DNA of 36,169 bases, taken from positions 1 to 36,169 of the forward strand of contig QHTY01000147.1 of the NCBI GenBank assembly GCA_003220985.1, given 5' to 3'. How positions within the stretch are numbered: the first letter of the stretch is position 1; each line of letters starts with the position of its first letter. This DNA comes from Gemmatimonadota bacterium. Lineage in GTDB: Bacteria; Gemmatimonadota; Gemmatimonadetes; Gemmatimonadales; GWC2-71-9. Made by a program: the position numbers and the translations under genes. The notes under the pieces were generated by a model. That model ran no database searches and was not told where the DNA came from. It was given only the letters and a program-made list of their open reading frames with translations. Below, in pieces: positions 18,172-26,814 of the stretch.

Positions 18172-19074
18172 ATGCAGCTGGCGATGATCGGGTTGGGTCG
18201 CATGGGCGGGAACATGGTGCGGCGGCTGATTCAGGGCGGTCACGAGCTGATCGTCTACGACCAGAACGCGGAGGCCGTGAAGGCGTATGTCGGCAAGGGC
18301 GTCAGGAAGGCCGAAAACGTCGCCGACATCGCACGCCAGCTATCCCCTCGGCGCGTCGTCTGGGTGATGCTGCCAGCCGGCGCGCCGGTGCAGAGCACCA
18401 TCGAGCAGCTCGTGCCCCGACTCAGCCGCGGCGACATCGTCATCGACGGCGGGAACTCGAATTTCCGCGACTCACTGCGCCGCGCCGAGGCGCTTCAGGC
18501 CAAGGGCATCGAGTTCATCGACGTCGGCACGAGCGGCGGCATCTGGGGTCTCGAAGGCGGTTATTGTCTCATGATCGGCGCCTCGCCGGCGGCGTTCCGA
18601 CATTGCGATCCGGTTTTTCGGACGCTCGCGGCGCCCGACGGCTACGCCCACGTTGGTCCCCCCGGAGCAGGGCACTACGTGAAGATGGTGCACAACGGGG
18701 TCGAGTACGCCATGCTCCAGGCGTACGCCGAGGGGTATGAGATTCTGCACGCGTCGCAGGATTTCACGTTCGATTTGCGCCAGATTGCAAAGCTGTGGAA
18801 CCACGGGAGCGTGGTGCGCTCCTGGCTGAACGAGCTCGCCGAGCGGGCGCTGGCGCGCGACGGGCGGCTGTCCGGGATTCGTGGCTACGTTGAGGACTCC
18901 GGGGAAGGACGTTGGACAATCGAAGAGGCGCTGCGCTTGGACATGCCGGCGCCGGTCATCACGTTGTCGCTGCTCGCGCGGCTCAGGTCGCGCCAGGAGG
19001 AGTCGTTCGGTGCCAAGTTGATTGCCGCACTGCGCCATGAGTTTGGCGGACATGCGATAAAGGAGCCCGCGTGA
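18172..19074 (+). CDS. gnd: 6-phosphogluconate dehydrogenase, decarboxylating, short form
   Basis: MQLAMIGLGRMGGNMVRRL, VIDGGNSNFRDSLRRAE, FIDVGTSGGIWGLEGGYCLMIG, GAGHYVKMVHNGVEYAMLQAYAEG; about 300 aa as in short-form Gnd. Confidence 0.95.
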   Translation: MQLAMIGLGRMGGNMVRRLIQGGHELIVYDQNAEAVKAYVGKGVRKAENVADIARQLSPRRVVWVMLPAGAPVQSTIEQLVPRLSRGDIVIDGGNSNFRDSLRRAEALQAKGIEFIDVGTSGGIWGLEGGYCLMIGASPAAFRHCDPVFRTLAAPDGYAHVGPPGAGHYVKMVHNGVEYAMLQAYAEGYEILHASQDFTFDLRQIAKLWNHGSVVRSWLNELAERALARDGRLSGIRGYVEDSGEGRWTIEEALRLDMPAPVITLSLLARLRSRQEESFGAKLIAALRHEFGGHAIKEPA

Positions 19075-19469
19075 AATTCGTGCTCGTGATTTACAACGAC
19101 CCCAAGCTGTACGACGCGCTGCCCCAGACCGAAACGGATGGCATGATGCGCGACTGTCTCGCGCACGCCGACGAGCTCCACCAGGATGGGCGGCTCATCG
19201 CGTCTCAGATGCTCGAGGGCGCCGAGTCGGCGAAATCGGTGCGGATCCGAAACGGTCGTACCAAAGTCACGGACGGCCCGTTTAGTGAGGCCAAGGAGGT
19301 GCTGGGCGGCTTCAATCTGATCGAAGCGAAGGATATCGACGAGGCGGTGCGGATCGCCGCGGAGTTCCCCTGGGCGCGCACCGGCTGCGTGGAGGTTCGT
19401 CCGGTCCGCGATATCGCCGAGGTGCGGCGCCGCGTGGGTGCCCCCGCGGGCCACATGACGGCGCGGTAA
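19071..19469 (+). CDS. YCII-related (DGPF domain) protein
   Basis: TKVTDGPFSEAKEVLGGFNLIEAKDIDEAVRIAAEFPWA is the DGPF motif; GTGA overlap with gnd. Confidence 0.9.
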   Translation: MKFVLVIYNDPKLYDALPQTETDGMMRDCLAHADELHQDGRLIASQMLEGAESAKSVRIRNGRTKVTDGPFSEAKEVLGGFNLIEAKDIDEAVRIAAEFPWARTGCVEVRPVRDIAEVRRRVGAPAGHMTAR

Positions 19470-19485
19470 TTGGTAGGATGGCCTG

Positions 19486-19956
19486 ATGCGGGGCAGCGTT
19501 CTCCTTCTCGTCGGGTTGTTTCTCGTCGCAGCGGTGATTTTCGTCGCGATCCAAAAGCCACCCCCGCCCGTCACCGAGACACTGGGCCCCGCGCCCCCGC
19601 CCAGGCCGCTGCAGGCGGACGCCGAGGGGTACTACGAACCCGGCTATCAATTCACGGTAGCCGGTCGCCGCTTCACGCGTCTCACGCTCCATCCCGAGAC
19701 CTTTCTCACGTTCACGCGCAGCGGCACGCGGCATGAGGCGGGCTGCGTCGACCCCGTAATTCGGACCGAGCGCGTGCAGTTGCGCTGCGATCTCGAGCGA
19801 GTCGGTACGGTCATGATCGATGGCCGATTCCTCTCGCGATTTGCCACCACGCGCCTCGACTCCCCGGTCCTCTCCGTGTTCGTGACGATCCGCAATCAGC
19901 GGGGCGAGACCGTATACAGCGCGCGCGACACGTTCACGTGGCACCCGCCCCAGTAG
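19486..19956 (+). CDS. Hypothetical protein with N-terminal signal/anchor
   Basis: MRGSVLLLVGLFLVAAVIFVAIQKPPPPV anchor; co-directional with neighbours. Confidence 0.6.
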   Translation: MRGSVLLLVGLFLVAAVIFVAIQKPPPPVTETLGPAPPPRPLQADAEGYYEPGYQFTVAGRRFTRLTLHPETFLTFTRSGTRHEAGCVDPVIRTERVQLRCDLERVGTVMIDGRFLSRFATTRLDSPVLSVFVTIRNQRGETVYSARDTFTWHPPQ

Positions 19957-20924
19957 CGGAGGCGTCTTGTCGGGTGTGCCGGAGCGAGCCGGATGCCGCC
20001 GTCCGGCTGGAAGCGTCGTGGGTACTCGTCGGCCCTGACGATCCTGTGCGCGGTTATGCCTGCTTGGTCTTCGCCCGCCACGTGATCGAGCTCCATGACT
20101 TGACCGATGATGAGGGACCGGCGCTGATGCGAGACATTCGGAAAGTCTCGGGCGCCATCGCGCGAATCATGAACCCCGTCAAGATGAACTATGAAGTGCA
20201 CGGGAATACGGCACCGCACCTGCACGTGCACGTCTTCCCGCGCTACCGTGGTGACCAGTTTGAAGGCCGTCCGATCGACCCGCGCATCGCCAAGCGGCCG
20301 GCATACGCGCCTGGCGAATTCGAGCGTTTTCGCGAGCAGCTGGCGAATGACCTGATATCGGGTCGTGCCCGCATGGCGCCGCAGCCGACATTACAAACCG
20401 AACGTCTGCTGCTCAGACCGTTCGTGCTCGACGACGCACCAATCGTGCAGCGCCTGGTCGGTGCGCGGGAGATCGCCGAAACGACGCTGACGATCCCTCA
20501 TCCATACCTCGATGGCATGGCAGAGGCTTGGATCCGGACTCACCGCGCGGCGTGGGAGGCGCAGGACCGCGGTACCTTCGCGATCGTTTCCAACGCCGAT
20601 GGACTCGTGGGAGCGATTGGTTTGCATTTCAGACCGCCGCATCGCCGCGCGGAGCTCGGGTATTGGATTGGCCGCCCGTTTTGGAACCGCGGCTATGCAA
20701 CAGAGGCCGCGCGGGCGGTGATTCGCTTCGCGTTCGAGACCTTACCGCTCAATCGCATCCATGCGTCTCATCTGACGCGCAATCCCGCATCCGGCCGCGT
20801 CATGGTCAAAGCGGGTATGCAGTTCGAAGGGATCCTGCGACAGCATGTCATGAAATGGGACCGTCCCGAAGATCTGGCGGAATACGCGATTCTGCGGACG
20901 GTGTTCGAGGCTGCCGGCGCCTAG
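19938..20924 (+). CDS. HIT-domain / GNAT N-acetyltransferase fusion protein
   Basis: N-terminal half has the HIT motif PHLHVHVFPR; C-terminal half is RimJ/GNAT-like (TERLLLRPF...ELGYWIGRPFWNRGYATEAARAVIRFAFETLPLNRI). One continuous ORF. Confidence 0.87.
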   Translation: MAPAPVAEASCRVCRSEPDAAVRLEASWVLVGPDDPVRGYACLVFARHVIELHDLTDDEGPALMRDIRKVSGAIARIMNPVKMNYEVHGNTAPHLHVHVFPRYRGDQFEGRPIDPRIAKRPAYAPGEFERFREQLANDLISGRARMAPQPTLQTERLLLRPFVLDDAPIVQRLVGAREIAETTLTIPHPYLDGMAEAWIRTHRAAWEAQDRGTFAIVSNADGLVGAIGLHFRPPHRRAELGYWIGRPFWNRGYATEAARAVIRFAFETLPLNRIHASHLTRNPASGRVMVKAGMQFEGILRQHVMKWDRPEDLAEYAILRTVFEAAGA

Positions 20925-20967
20925 GGCGCTCTTGCGCGAGGAGTGGTATCGTTAGCAATTCTCCAGC

Positions 20968-21669
20968 ATGGCCGAGCGTCGCTACAACGATAAGGAAATC
21001 GCCGCGATCTTTCGGGCAGCGGCGGAAGCACAGCAGAACCCGCCGCACGACGTCCCGCGGGACGAGGGCTTGACCCTCGCCGATCTCCAGGCCATCGGTG
21101 GTGAGGTTGGCATTCCATCCGAAGCCGTCGCCCGGGCCGCGCAGGCGCTCGATGTGCGCCTCGACGCCAAGTCTCGCACGTTCCTCGGCCTGCCGATCGG
21201 CGTGGCTCGAACGGTTAACCTCAATCGCCGGCTGACGGACGAGGAATGGGAGCGCTTGGTCGTGCAGCTCCGCGAAGTGTTCAACGCACGCGGCCGCACT
21301 CGGAGCGATGGCGCGCTGCGGCAGTGGACCAACGGCAACCTGCAGGTCCTCCTCGAGCCCACCGCAACGGGTCACCGCCTGCGTTTCGGCACGATGCATG
21401 GCGCGGCGCGCGCGTCCATCGGCGCCGGGTTAGCGGCCCTCGGCGTGACCGCCACAATCGCGATTGTGACTGCGCTGGATGGCTCTTTCGTGAGCGCCAT
21501 ACCGGGCATGGCGTTCTTGCTGCTCGCCGGTTTGGGGATGATTACGAGTGGCGCACTGCGTCTGCCGCGCTGGGCGCGGCTGCGCGAGCGGCAAATGGAG
21601 GCGTTAGCGACGCGGGTCGCGCTGCCGCCGGGTTCGGAAACACCGCCGGCAGCGCTTCCGCCCAAATAA
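20968..21669 (+). CDS. Hypothetical membrane protein (two predicted TM segments)
   Basis: MAERRYNDKEIAAIFRAAAEAQ...; hydrophobic IGAGLAALGVTATIAIVTAL and AIPGMAFLLLAGLGMITSGAL. Confidence 0.65.
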   Translation: MAERRYNDKEIAAIFRAAAEAQQNPPHDVPRDEGLTLADLQAIGGEVGIPSEAVARAAQALDVRLDAKSRTFLGLPIGVARTVNLNRRLTDEEWERLVVQLREVFNARGRTRSDGALRQWTNGNLQVLLEPTATGHRLRFGTMHGAARASIGAGLAALGVTATIAIVTALDGSFVSAIPGMAFLLLAGLGMITSGALRLPRWARLRERQMEALATRVALPPGSETPPAALPPK

Positions 21670-22865
21670 CTACGGTCGGGGTTTAGCCGTCCGCTCACCG
21701 GAGCCCGAACTCGAGCTCGAACTCGTCGAGCTGAGCTGGTGGTGCTTCCGGTCGACCATCCGCTTGGAGTCACTTTCCCGAAGTCGCCAGACCGTGGCAT
21801 TGCATCCGCATTCGTGCCCGCGCCTTCCTTGTAACCCTGTCCGTTCACCACGCGCCCGTGCGCGCGCGCGCTCGGGGTGAACACGATCGTCACCGGATAG
21901 CCGCCCGGATACCACCCGTACCCGGATCCATATCCGTAGCCATATCCGGGGTAGAGCCGTGCGCAGTCGTACGGCGCATAGTTGTACAGCATGTAGTACA
22001 GGGAGCACGAATTCAGCGGCGTATACCCGTGCAGCGGGACTCCTCCTGCGTATCCCCCCCCACCCTGAGCTGCATTTGCCCGCGGCAGCCGCTCACCCGC
22101 GCGCGCCGTGGTGTTGATCGCGAACACTTTGGGATACGACAGCGCCACCATGAGATCGGTGACGCGCGCAGGCACGCCGGCGTCGGCGAGCCTGACGAGT
22201 TGCTTCGCGTCGAGCGTGAACGGCTCCCCCCGTTCGACGAGCCAGGTTTCGAGTACGGGGGTGTCCAGGTGCCGCGACGCTTCGATGACCTCATCAATCC
22301 CGACGGGCAGGGCGGCGGCGGCGCGTGCCTGCATGGTGGACGTGACATCCGTTGGCAGCGCATCCTTCACATCATCCGGCAAGGAGAACTCGCCCGACAC
22401 CTCGCGATAGCGCTGCGCTCGGACTCCCGTTTGCCCCTGGAGCGTCATACCCTGGATGTACAGCCACTCGTGACCATCGCTGGCCATGGCGATGAGGCCC
22501 GTGCCAAGCCGATCACCCGTGGGGCACGTGTCGCCCGAACGGAAGAAGAGACGCGCACCGCTGCTGGACCACTCGACACTCTGCCACCCGGTGCAATCAT
22601 CGTGGCGGGTCGCGACGCGCTCGCCGGTGGCGGCGATGGGCTCGCGAGTCACCACCTGCCCTTTGGTGATCGTGAGGAGATCGACCGTCGATGTGCCGGC
22701 GGCGGGCACGAGGCACACAAGAGATTTCGTCGACTCGATCGACTCCCAGCAGCCGAGATGGGCCAGCCAGCGCGAGTCGACCGCGGTCTTCTGCGCGCGG
22801 GCCGGCGTAGCGCCGGCAGCCAGAAGGGCGGCGACGACGAGCAGTGTTTGGATTCGCGTACGCAT
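21670..22865 (-). CDS. Secreted Gly/Tyr-rich hypothetical protein with an apparent frameshift near 21725-21745
   Basis: Signal peptide MRTRIQTLLVVAALLAAGATPARAQ; GYGYGYGSGYGWYPGGY region. The tracked ORF runs to 21372 antisense to the neighbour, but the alternative frame gives a Ser-rich tail SSTSSSSSSGSGERTAKPRP* ending at 21670, abutting the convergent stop. Confidence 0.6.
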
Positions 22866-22878
22866 GGGACGATCCTTC

Positions 22879-23628
22879 CTAGAGTCTAAGCGAAAGGCCC
22901 GCTGTCACCGCCAGGCCCGACAGGTCGATACGCTTGAAACCAACATAATCCCGGCCCATGGGTCCCCGGGCCCAGGTATACCGCGCCTCGCCATTCAGCA
23001 GGAGGAAGCGCCCCAGCCCCAAGTCCAGCCCTGCGAGTGCGTGCAGGACGGGTGTCCACGTTTTGGATTCGAACTCGTCCGGGAAGACATTGAGCGTCTG
23101 GAAGTCAACGAAGTCGCCGATTTGATGGAACCGGTACTGCATCAGGCCCGCTCCGAGACCCACGTAGGTCTCGCGTGCCGCGGGGATCCAGGCGAACCGT
23201 CCGATCGAGCGGCCGCGCGAGGAGAGGTAATGCCTGACGCCCACCGTGACCGGCACACGGCGCAACGACGTCCTCTGTTGGATCGGCTGGTTGTTCTGAT
23301 CGACCCAGTCGCGGAATTCGGAGAGGCGGGAGACGTTGCTAAAACCCACATCGACCACGAGATCGTTGGCCGGTGACACGCGCACGGCCACGTTAGTGCC
23401 GAACGTCGCCGAGTTGAAGTCGGAGCGGTCGATGGTGAGTTGTTTGGTGACGAAGTTGAAGATGTCCCCGCTCGCGAACGCGTGATCGAACCCGCCCCGC
23501 ACGGTCCACGTTGCGACCGGGACGTGAAACAGAAAGCCGTCGCCTGCACTTTGCGCGAGCGACGGCCGCGGGATCGTGGCGACCGCGGTGGCGGTCAGGA
23601 GTAGTACGGCGTAACGGGTACACGTCAT
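22879..23628 (-). CDS. Outer-membrane beta-barrel-like hypothetical protein
   Basis: Signal peptide ending PSLAQ; alternating-hydrophobicity strands; C-terminal LAVTAGLSLRL. Confidence 0.65.
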   Translation of the reverse strand: MTCTRYAVLLLTATAVATIPRPSLAQSAGDGFLFHVPVATWTVRGGFDHAFASGDIFNFVTKQLTIDRSDFNSATFGTNVAVRVSPANDLVVDVGFSNVSRLSEFRDWVDQNNQPIQQRTSLRRVPVTVGVRHYLSSRGRSIGRFAWIPAARETYVGLGAGLMQYRFHQIGDFVDFQTLNVFPDEFESKTWTPVLHALAGLDLGLGRFLLLNGEARYTWARGPMGRDYVGFKRIDLSGLAVTAGLSLRL

Positions 23629-23893
23629 GTGCCACCCCACCTTTCTCTCCCCTATTGTACCTACGCATGCGTTATGGCTCGCGTCAACTACCCGGAAGCG
23701 GATAGACGGGACATTATGATCTTTGGGGCGGGGTGTCGCGCCCTAGCCACAGGTCATTCCCGTCGGTCGCTAGCTCTGCAAGCTTGTCGCTCGCACGTGT
23801 CCCGGCATATTCAGCCCCTCACAGCATCCTCAGGGGAGCCTAGTCGGCCCGGCTGAGGTTAGAGAGGAGAAGGCAATCTCGCCTAGGGTGGGT

Positions 23894-24244
23894 ATGCCCA
23901 GCAGCGCGAGTTTTCGCACGTTCGTGATGGATCAACTGAGTCGCATCGTGTCGGAGGTGCGCGCGCGATCCATGTTCGGCGGCTTCGGCATTTACGCCGG
24001 CGACGTATTCTTCGCGCTCATTGCCAACGACACGCTCTATTTCAAGGTGGACGACTCCAATCGGCCCGACTTCGAAAAGCTGGGGATGAAACCGTTCCAG
24101 CCTTACGGGGAAGGGAGCGAAGCGATGAAGTACTATGCTGTGCCGGAGGACCTCCTCGAAGATCCTGACGCGCTGCGACCCTGGGCGGAGAAGTCCATTG
24201 CCGTCGCGGCGAAACAGAAGAAAGGAAAGCGGATCCGGAAATGA
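23894..24244 (+). CDS. TfoX/Sxy N-terminal domain protein
   Basis: VRARSMFGGFGIYAGDVFFALIANDTLYFKVDDSNRPDFEKLGMKPFQPY...MKYYAVPEDLLED is the TfoX_N signature. Confidence 0.88.
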   Translation: MPSSASFRTFVMDQLSRIVSEVRARSMFGGFGIYAGDVFFALIANDTLYFKVDDSNRPDFEKLGMKPFQPYGEGSEAMKYYAVPEDLLEDPDALRPWAEKSIAVAAKQKKGKRIRK

Positions 24245-25257
24245 ACTCTCTCGTCTTACTCCTTGCACTCGCCGCGCAGAATTCCGGGCCCTATCAAATA
24301 ACGCATACGTTTGTTCTGGGTGGCGATGGACGCTGGGACTACGTCACGCCTGATCCGGCGCATCACCGGGTCTTCATCGCGCGCCAGGACCGTTTCATGG
24401 TCGTGGACGCGCGGAGCGGCACGCTGCTCGGCGAAGTCTCGTCGATTCACGGGGCGCACGGCGTCGCTCTGGTTGAGGCCGCACACCATGGCTTCGCCAC
24501 GTCGGGCAACGACAGCTCCGTCGTGATGTTCGATCCCGCGACGTTCCAGGTGCTGAGTCGCATCCCGGCTGCCGAAGACGCCGACGCGATCGTGTACGAC
24601 CCGGTCTCGAATCGCGTCTTCACGTTCAACGGCGATGCGCATTCCTCGACGGTGATCGATCCCGGGCCTGGTCGGCTCGTGACCAACATCCCGCTCGGCG
24701 GCAAGCCGGAGTCCGGCGCGTTCGCCGGCGACGGCAAGGTGTACGTGAACATCGTCGACAACGGGGAAGTGGTGGAAATCGACGCCCGCGCGCTGACGGT
24801 TACGCGGCGGTGGTCGACCGCACCCTGCCAGCAGCCGGTCGCGATGGCGATCGACACGAAACATCATCGCTTGTTCAGCGGGTGCCGCAGCGGCGTGCTC
24901 GCGGTTTCGGACTACGAGGCCGGTCGAGTCGTTGCGACGGCGCCGATCGGCCAGGGTGTGGATGGTGCGGCGTTCGACGCGAGCACGAGCGACGTTTTCA
25001 CGTCGAACGCGGACGGAACGCTCACGGTGATCCATCAGGACGGGCCGGACCAGTATCGCGTCGTCGAGAACCTCCAAACGGCGCTGGGCGCGCGCAATAT
25101 GGGGCTCGACCCCACCACGCACCGGCTCTACGTCGTCTCGGCGAAGTTCGGACCGGTTCCCGCCGAATCAACGGCGGCGAACCCGCGCCGTCGTCCACCG
25201 GTACTGCCGGGATCCTTCAGCATGATGGTGGTCGAGCGCATCGCTCGGACGCCGTAG
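24241..25257 (+). CDS. YncE-like beta-propeller protein, secreted
   Basis: MNSLVLLLALAAQNSG leader; HHRVFIARQDRFMVVDARSGTLLGEV, SNRVFTFNGDAHSSTVIDPG, HRLFSGCRSGVLAVSDYEAGRVVATAPIGQGVDGAAFDAST repeats. Confidence 0.82.
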   Translation: MNSLVLLLALAAQNSGPYQITHTFVLGGDGRWDYVTPDPAHHRVFIARQDRFMVVDARSGTLLGEVSSIHGAHGVALVEAAHHGFATSGNDSSVVMFDPATFQVLSRIPAAEDADAIVYDPVSNRVFTFNGDAHSSTVIDPGPGRLVTNIPLGGKPESGAFAGDGKVYVNIVDNGEVVEIDARALTVTRRWSTAPCQQPVAMAIDTKHHRLFSGCRSGVLAVSDYEAGRVVATAPIGQGVDGAAFDASTSDVFTSNADGTLTVIHQDGPDQYRVVENLQTALGARNMGLDPTTHRLYVVSAKFGPVPAESTAANPRRRPPVLPGSFSMMVVERIARTP

Positions 25258-25876
25258 CCAGGACGGCGGAGACCCAACCTCTCGCTTCGACATCGCCGGC
25301 CCAAAGCGCCGGCCCGAGGGGCGAGCCCAGAAAGATCAACGTCCCACGCCCGCTCCCTCGCTTGAGCGCCACCGGAAGACGGTCGACCCATGCGATCCTC
25401 TCACCGGCTTGCCCGCCAAGCGGTACCACTCGGCTGAAGTCGCGGAGTTTGGCGGCGTAGGGCCAGAGGTAGTCGACGTACGGAGTCTGACGCGGCCAGA
25501 GCTGCACCGGCGGTTCGACGTTGATGTCGAAATAGTCTTGCAGCACCGTCCGCTCCGCGCAAAACGCTCGCTCATCGAGGAAGCCCGCGGCCGACTCGAG
25601 GATGGCGGTCGCCCCGGCGTGCAGGCACCTCACAATGGCCCGGGCCGCGAGCGGCGAGATCTCGAGTGCCGCCGGAACGAGCAAGACAGCGCAGGGCGGG
25701 ATGTCGGGCATGTCCGCGCGCACCACGCGCGGCTGGAACCCCGCCGCGTAGCCCGCCACCGACTCCCGCAGGCTATCGCGCTGCAGATCCAGTAGCACAC
25801 ACGGCACGCGACCTCGCAGGCGATTGCCGGCGCTCACCGCGGCTGCGGTGGTAGCGAGGAACTGCCGGCGCGTCAT
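25217..25876 (-). CDS. Hypothetical protein with Tat-like signal, amidotransferase/ThuA-like fold possible
   Basis: MTRRQFLATTAAAVSAG twin-arginine leader; CVLLDLQRDSL...AVLLVPAALEISPLAARAIVRCLHAGATAILESAAGFL. Confidence 0.55.
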   Translation of the reverse strand: MTRRQFLATTAAAVSAGNRLRGRVPCVLLDLQRDSLRESVAGYAAGFQPRVVRADMPDIPPCAVLLVPAALEISPLAARAIVRCLHAGATAILESAAGFLDERAFCAERTVLQDYFDINVEPPVQLWPRQTPYVDYLWPYAAKLRDFSRVVPLGGQAGERIAWVDRLPVALKRGSGRGTLIFLGSPLGPALWAGDVEARGWVSAVLATASERCARPPSC

Positions 25877-25882
25877 GTCCAC

Positions 25883-26722
25883 TCAAAGCCTGCCGGAGAT
25901 GAGGCGATCCATCGCTTGCGCGGTGTCGGAAAACTGCTGGTCCGGCGCGTAGCGATAGCGCGCTTCCATTTCCGCGATGAGCCAACCGTCGTACCCGACC
26001 TTCGTCAGCGCGGCGCGGATCGCGGGCCAGTTGTTGTCGCCCAGGAACAGATTGGTGTACACGCTCTGGTCGCCGCAGCGGCCGCGGTGCTTCAGGACGT
26101 CCTTCAGATGAATGCGCGTGATGCGGGGCCCGTGCATCTCGATCCACTGTTCCGCAAACCCGGTGTCGTGGATGTTGCCGACGTCGAGATGGATGCCGAC
26201 CGCGGGACTGTTCACATCGTTCAGGAATTGCCAGAACTCACGCGGGCTGATGAGGAACCGTTGCTCGGAGTTACAGTTCTCGCAGCCGATCTTGACGCCG
26301 GCGCGAGTGGCGGTCTCGCCCAGGGGCCGCAGCGCGTCCAGGCAGCGCTGGTACACTTCGTTGTACGGGACTTCATCGGTCACCAGCCCGGCGACCACCA
26401 GGATCGCGTCGCTGCCGAGCAATCTCGCGGTCTCGATCTGGCGCTCGATGATGCGCGCGGCTTGCGCTCGCACCCGAGGGTCGCGCGCCGACAGCGGCGA
26501 GCCCCAATGTAGTCCGGTCGAGACATTGGAGACCACGAGGCCGGCGTTTTCGACTTTGCGCCGCAGCTCGCGTACCTCGCTGTCGGAAGTGCTCATCTGA
26601 AACCACGGCACGTCGCCCAGCCACAGCTCGATGCCGTCGAACCCGGCTTTCTTGATCAGGTCGAGGCCGCGATCGAATCCCCAGTCCTTCGGGATCATGT
26701 TGTCGCCGATGGATTTTTTCAT
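25883..26722 (-). CDS. Sugar phosphate isomerase/epimerase (xylose isomerase-like TIM barrel)
   Basis: LDLIKKAGFDGIELWLGD, GVKIGCENCNSEQ, VGIHLDVGNIHDTG, RITRIHLKDVLKHRGRCG, YDGWLIAEMEARY. Confidence 0.87.
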   Translation of the reverse strand: MKKSIGDNMIPKDWGFDRGLDLIKKAGFDGIELWLGDVPWFQMSTSDSEVRELRRKVENAGLVVSNVSTGLHWGSPLSARDPRVRAQAARIIERQIETARLLGSDAILVVAGLVTDEVPYNEVYQRCLDALRPLGETATRAGVKIGCENCNSEQRFLISPREFWQFLNDVNSPAVGIHLDVGNIHDTGFAEQWIEMHGPRITRIHLKDVLKHRGRCGDQSVYTNLFLGDNNWPAIRAALTKVGYDGWLIAEMEARYRYAPDQQFSDTAQAMDRLISGRL

Positions 26723-26814
26723 GGGGCGATCATACTCCAAATGGATCGTGCCGCTAGCTCGCCGGAAGTCTCGGCGCGCCCTAAGTTGCTCCATCGTCTC
26801 AGCGTGAGGATTTC

